A program made the translations under genes and the position numbers. Positions 7,084 through 10,258 of a stretch of DNA of 10,258 nt are shown piece by piece. The notes under the pieces are model-generated. The model searched no databases. It had not been told where the DNA came from and saw only the letters and a list, made by a program, of their open reading frames with translations. The stretch comes from a bacterium (lineage in GTDB: Bacteria; Desulfobacterota; DSWW01), in contig JAUWSZ010000036.1 of NCBI GenBank assembly GCA_030609865.1, positions 1 to 10,258 of the forward strand. Reading direction: 5' to 3'. How positions within the stretch are numbered: position 1 is the first letter of the stretch; each line of letters starts with the position of its first letter.

Positions 7084-9261
7084 GTGTTGGAATTCTTCTC
7101 CACGACAGGGTTCAAGCGATACGTCAAACAAGCCAGGAAGATCCTGGACCGCAACTGGACGGGCCGGTACACGCGGCCGTCTCCGAGCCTCTACCCGCAC
7201 CAGTGGAACTGGGATTCCGGGTTCGTCGCTATGGGAGTTGCGCGCTACAACCCGAAGCGTGCCATGCAAGAACTCCGCTCCTTGTTCGCCCATCAATGGG
7301 ACAACGGAATGATCCCGCAGATCGTATTCAACCCCGATGCCCTGGGGAATTACTTTCCGGAGCCGGATTTCTGGCAGGTACCGGGAGGAAGGCTGACCAG
7401 TGGAATCACCATGCCGCCCCTGCACGCCATCGCCTGTCTCCACATCTACCGCCGCGCAGGAAGGGGGAGCCATGTCCGCGGCTTTCTCGAGGAAATGTTC
7501 TCCCCCCTGATGGCCTCTCATCGGTACCTGTATCGGTACAGGGACCCTGAAGAAACAGGCCTGGTCTACATCCGCCACCCCTGGGAATCCGGCCTGGACA
7601 ATTCTCCGAACTGGGATAAGCCGCTCCGTAACATCGAAGTCGATAGGAGCCGCTTGTCCCGGTACGAGAGAAAAGATCTCCAACACGGCGTCCCGCGGGA
7701 GCAGCGTCCGAGCGACGACGACTACGACCGGTATGTGTTCCTCGTCGATCTCTTCCGGCGAAACCGGTACGAGGAAGACAGAATCTACGCAGAATGCCCC
7801 TTCCTGATCCAGGACGTGCTGTTCAATTCGATCCTGTGCAGGGCGAACCGGGACCTGATCGAAATCGGAAAGGTCATCGGCAGGGACGTAAGAGAGGCGG
7901 AGGAATGGCTCGAACAGACGACGAAGGCCATTTCGGAACGGATGTGGTCTTCGGAACGGAAGCATTTTGGCCCGATTGACCTCATGTCGGGGGAACACCT
8001 TTCGGTAGCAACGGCGGCCGGCTTCATGCCTCTCTTTGCCTTGGCGGCCAGCCGGGAGCAGGCCCGGCATCTTTACGGGCGGATGGATTCGGCCTCTTTC
8101 TGTGCCCTCCGCCAGGGGAATTGCTTTGCCATCCCCAACTATGACATGTCGTGCGACGACTTCGATTCGAAGAACTACTGGCGAGGGCCGGTCTGGGTCA
8201 ATATCAACTGGATGCTCGCCCAGGGATTGAAAAGCTACGGCTATCGGGAAAAATCCGACTCGATGAAAAAGGACATGATTCAACTCCCCGTCCGGTTCGG
8301 GTTCCATGAGTACTTTGACTCGATCACGGGGCAAGGGTACGGTTCATCCGGCTTTTCCTGGACCGCGGCCCTGTTCGTCGATCTCGTGTCAGAGTATTAC
8401 GAAAGCGACAAGCGATCCATACACCGGTTCGCCTTGGGGGGAAATCGGCGGTCCAGCAAGAGGGCCGTGCTCAACCAGGGCAACGGACTTGATGCCGCAC
8501 CGGCGGAAGGACTTTCTTCCCGCCTGATGGCCTCCGTCGGGGATCTCAAGAGCGCCTTCTACGACATGAACAGGGGGCGGGTAGACTACTCGGCCATGAA
8601 GGACTCGCCGGAGTACCTTGCGTATCTGAATCTGGCCGCGGGCCTGAAATCCTTCGACCTGAAATCCTTGACGACCCGTGAAGAGAAACTCGCCTTCTGG
8701 ATCAACCTGTACAACAGCATCGTCGTTCACGGGATCGTCGAGTTGGAGGTGATCTCGTCCGTGCGGGAGGTATCAGACTTCTTCGCGCGTGTGAGCTATC
8801 GGATCGGGGACGACCTTTTCTCGCTGGACGAGATCGAACACGGGATTCTGCGGGCAAACGCCCACCCTCCTTTCCGGCTCTTCTCCCCGTTCAGGAAGAG
8901 CGATCCTCGCCGGATGTTCGCGTTGGAGAGGGTAGATCCCCGAATCCACTTCGCCCTCGTGTGTGGATCCCGATCCTGTGCGCCGATTCGTTTCTATGAG
9001 GCGTCGGCTCTGGAGGAACAACTCGAGACGGCCGCCTGGAATTTTGTCAACAGCTCAGAGGTCGTGATCCTCCCGGAACGAAACAAGATTTTGCTCTCTC
9101 AGATTTTCCAGTGGTATGTCAGAGACTTCGGAGGCCGAAACCAGGTCCTCCTGTTCGTTCTGCGTTATCTTGACGGCGACGAGAAGACCGCGTACGTAGC
9201 ACAGCACCTCGACACAATCCAGGTGGAATACCTCTTCTACGACTGGAACTTGAACCACTAG
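7084..9261 (+). CDS. GH63/trehalase-like glycoside hydrolase fused to DUF547
   Basis: About 725 residues in two parts. Residues 1-440 form an (alpha/alpha)6-barrel hydrolase of the GH63/trehalase-like group (MGH1-type): TRPSPSLYPHQWNWDSGF near the start, ESGLDNSPNWD (candidate acid Asp172, codon at 7597), YWRGPVWVNINWML, and FHEYFDSITGQG (candidate base Glu409, codon at 8308). These motifs match glucosylglycerate/mannosylglycerate hydrolases, so a compatible-solute glycoside is a reasonable but unproven substrate. Residues about 480-725 are a DUF547 domain of unknown function, with AFWINLYNSIVVHG, HFALVCGSRSCAPIRFYEA and FQWYVRDFG. A polar linker rich in Arg, Ser and Asn joins them. No signal peptide is seen. 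Start choice: GTG 7084 has GAGAGGG at 7071-7077 with 6-nt spacing and fits the family's short N-terminus; GTG 7042 with AGAGGA (7032-7037) would add 14 polar residues. The frame stays open back to 6847, but that part overlaps the ferritin-like gene and has no family resemblance. Confidence 0.85.
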   Translation: MLEFFSTTGFKRYVKQARKILDRNWTGRYTRPSPSLYPHQWNWDSGFVAMGVARYNPKRAMQELRSLFAHQWDNGMIPQIVFNPDALGNYFPEPDFWQVPGGRLTSGITMPPLHAIACLHIYRRAGRGSHVRGFLEEMFSPLMASHRYLYRYRDPEETGLVYIRHPWESGLDNSPNWDKPLRNIEVDRSRLSRYERKDLQHGVPREQRPSDDDYDRYVFLVDLFRRNRYEEDRIYAECPFLIQDVLFNSILCRANRDLIEIGKVIGRDVREAEEWLEQTTKAISERMWSSERKHFGPIDLMSGEHLSVATAAGFMPLFALAASREQARHLYGRMDSASFCALRQGNCFAIPNYDMSCDDFDSKNYWRGPVWVNINWMLAQGLKSYGYREKSDSMKKDMIQLPVRFGFHEYFDSITGQGYGSSGFSWTAALFVDLVSEYYESDKRSIHRFALGGNRRSSKRAVLNQGNGLDAAPAEGLSSRLMASVGDLKSAFYDMNRGRVDYSAMKDSPEYLAYLNLAAGLKSFDLKSLTTREEKLAFWINLYNSIVVHGIVELEVISSVREVSDFFARVSYRIGDDLFSLDEIEHGILRANAHPPFRLFSPFRKSDPRRMFALERVDPRIHFALVCGSRSCAPIRFYEASALEEQLETAAWNFVNSSEVVILPERNKILLSQIFQWYVRDFGGRNQVLLFVLRYLDGDEKTAYVAQHLDTIQVEYLFYDWNLNH

Positions 9262-9393
9262 AAAACTGGTGTTTTCCAGAAAATCCCATATCTGATTATT
9301 GAAGAATATTTCATTTTTCTATTGACTTAAGGAACAAATCCCATTATTTTATTTATTGGCCGACCGATCAACTATAGGGAGAGGAGGGGAATC
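9262..9393 (+). promoter_or_regulatory. AT-rich control region upstream of the TetR gene
   Basis: This gap is far richer in A and T than the surrounding genes. A good sigma70 promoter lies inside it: TTGACT at 9322-9327 and TATTTT at 9345-9350, with a 17-nt spacer. The 9-mer AAATCCCAT occurs at 9281-9289 and again at 9336-9344, the second copy filling the end of the promoter spacer, which is where a repressor site would block polymerase. TTG and CAA bracket the imperfect dyad TTGGCCGACCGATCAA (9356-9371) downstream of the -10. Autoregulation by the TetR protein is a natural reading but inferred. Confidence 0.55.
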
Positions 9394-10017
9394 ATGCCTG
9401 ATTCACCATCTGCAAGCGCTGTGTACCGCAAACCGGAAAAGGTCGAGGCGATCATCCGGGCCGCTTCGAGGGCAGTCGCCAGGAAGGGATACGCCCAGGT
9501 GTCCTTACGAGATGTGGCAGAGGGTGCGGGCGTTCCGAAATCACTCCTCCACTACTACTTCAAGGACAAGAACCAGCTCATGGAGGCGCTGCTCCGCCAT
9601 CTGAACCGGAGATACGTAAAGATCATCGAACGGGTTGCCCGGCTTCCCGTGAGCACGAGTGAGAAGCTGGAGAGGGGATTCCACGAATTCCAAAAGTTCG
9701 CCGCGAGAGAGCCGAAATGGATGCTGATGATCCTGGATCTTCTCGTTCAGGCTGTCCACCGGCCGGAGAGCAAGGAAGAGACCCGTTCGGTCTACAAGGA
9801 AGTGACAGGGATCGTCACCCGTATTCTCCGGAAGGCAAGAGATGAAGAAGGGGCGACGGGAGAAGTCGATGAGGCTGTCATGTCATCCCTGGTTGTTGCC
9901 ACAATGATCGGGTTGGGGGTCGTTTTCATTCTGGACAAACAGGCGACCGACTTCCCGCAGGCCTATTCTTATTTCCAGCGGATGCTGGAGGAGTTTCTTG
10001 GATTGAGGAGGGAATGA
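9394..10017 (+). CDS. TetR/AcrR-family transcriptional regulator
   Basis: A 207-residue regulator. The N-terminal helix-turn-helix is typical of TetR: an initial helix (KVEAIIRAASRAVARKGYAQ, about 16-35), then VSLRDVAEGAGVPKSLLHYY (36-55) with the hallmark YYFKDKNQLMEALL after it. The remaining roughly 140 residues are helical and variable, as expected for the ligand-binding and dimer domain. A hydrophobic stretch near the C-terminus (ATMIGLGVVFIL) is part of that helical core rather than a clear membrane anchor. GGAGG about 7 nt ahead of the ATG at 9394 fixes the start. It is a DNA-binding repressor or, less often, activator. The gene ahead ends 132 nt away, and the Fe-S gene behind begins 68 nt later on the same strand, making that gene the likely target. 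Confidence 0.92.
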   Translation: MPDSPSASAVYRKPEKVEAIIRAASRAVARKGYAQVSLRDVAEGAGVPKSLLHYYFKDKNQLMEALLRHLNRRYVKIIERVARLPVSTSEKLERGFHEFQKFAAREPKWMLMILDLLVQAVHRPESKEETRSVYKEVTGIVTRILRKARDEEGATGEVDEAVMSSLVVATMIGLGVVFILDKQATDFPQAYSYFQRMLEEFLGLRRE

Positions 10018-10085
10018 CCCGTCAACCATGACCGGTGCCGGGCAATCCCGAGAGATCGATCATCAACCGAGTTTAGGAGGGAATC

Positions 10086-10258
10086 ATGAAACCTGAGTTA
10101 CAGGAACCTGCCTTTCAGAAGAACCCTGATGACCGGGATCGAATGCGCCTGATCTGGGATCCGGCCAAATGCGTCGGCTGCCGGGTCTGTGAGGCGGTGT
10201 GCAGTTTCGTCAAGGAAGGGGAGTCCAATCCGGTGAAGTCGCGGGGCAAGATCATTCG
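10086..10258 (+). CDS. 4Fe-4S ferredoxin-type protein (partial, runs off right edge)
   Basis: The first 57 complete codons of a gene open to the window end. After a polar N-terminus of about 20 residues it reads RLIWDPAKCVGCRVCEAVCS, with cysteines at 29, 32, 35 and 39 in the CxxCxxCxxxC pattern of a bacterial-type 4Fe-4S ferredoxin domain. The following GESNPVKSRGKI resembles the NP-x-x-SR stretch seen after the first cluster in Fe-S subunits that accompany aldehyde ferredoxin oxidoreductases and related tungsten/molybdenum enzymes, so an electron-transfer subunit is likely, with more clusters expected beyond the edge. ATG at 10086 has GGAGG (10076-10080) with 5-nt spacing; Met20 (10143) lacks such a site. 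It probably shares a transcript with the TetR gene. Confidence 0.8.
   Translation, partial: MKPELQEPAFQKNPDDRDRMRLIWDPAKCVGCRVCEAVCSFVKEGESNPVKSRGKII

Noticed and set aside
7030..8334. 434-codon minus-strand frame opposite the glycoside hydrolase
   Set aside because: The plus strand encodes all GH63-like motifs here; the antisense translation is low-complexity and unrecognised.
9261..9276. Hairpin GAAAAC-TGGT-GTTTTC as terminator of the glycoside hydrolase gene
   Set aside because: The stem is only 6 bp and AT-rich, and it is followed by CAGAAAATCCC rather than a T-tract.
10054..10061. GATCGATC palindrome ahead of the Fe-S gene as an operator
   Set aside because: Eight bases is too short and common to support a regulatory call without a second site.

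Overview
The window is GC-rich and densely packed, with short intergenic gaps, strong Shine-Dalgarno sequences and some GTG starts. The gene content is a MscK-type channel, a ferritin-like protein, an AcuC-type deacetylase, a trehalase-like glycoside hydrolase, and a TetR regulator next to a CxxCxxCxxxC iron-sulfur protein. This suggests a Gram-negative, probably anaerobic bacterium of the deltaproteobacterial (Desulfobacterota) kind. The taxonomic guess is inference from gene style only.

Layout from left to right: (1) a metallo-beta-lactamase-fold hydrolase (184-1104, +) behind a plausible sigma70 promoter. (2) A 1155-residue MscK/KefA-like mechanosensitive channel (1206-4673, +) with its own good promoter. 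(3) A small DUF559/Vsr-like endonuclease gene (4751-5098, +) broken by one in-frame amber codon. It sits exactly between two mirror-image REP-like palindromes (4706-4742 and 5086-5126). (4) A minus-strand pair, a ferritin-like/rubrerythrin-family protein (6848-6375) followed by an AcuC-type zinc deacetylase (6307-5192). (5) A divergent plus-strand gene (about 7084-9261) encoding a GH63/trehalase-like catalytic domain fused to a C-terminal DUF547 domain. (6) An AT-rich promoter region, a TetR-family regulator (9394-10017), and the first 57 codons of an Fe-S protein that runs off the right edge.

The genes do not form one pathway. The channel (osmotic down-shock release) and the glycoside hydrolase (possibly acting on glucosyl- or mannosylglycerate compatible solutes) could both belong to osmoadaptation. 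The TetR gene and the Fe-S gene share near-identical translation leaders and a 68-nt gap, and probably form a regulator-target unit, with the Fe-S protein resembling electron-transfer subunits of aldehyde ferredoxin oxidoreductase type systems. The most unusual pieces are the repeat-bounded DUF559 cassette with its nonsense codon and the GH63-DUF547 fusion. No tRNA, rRNA, CRISPR array or full insertion sequence was seen.
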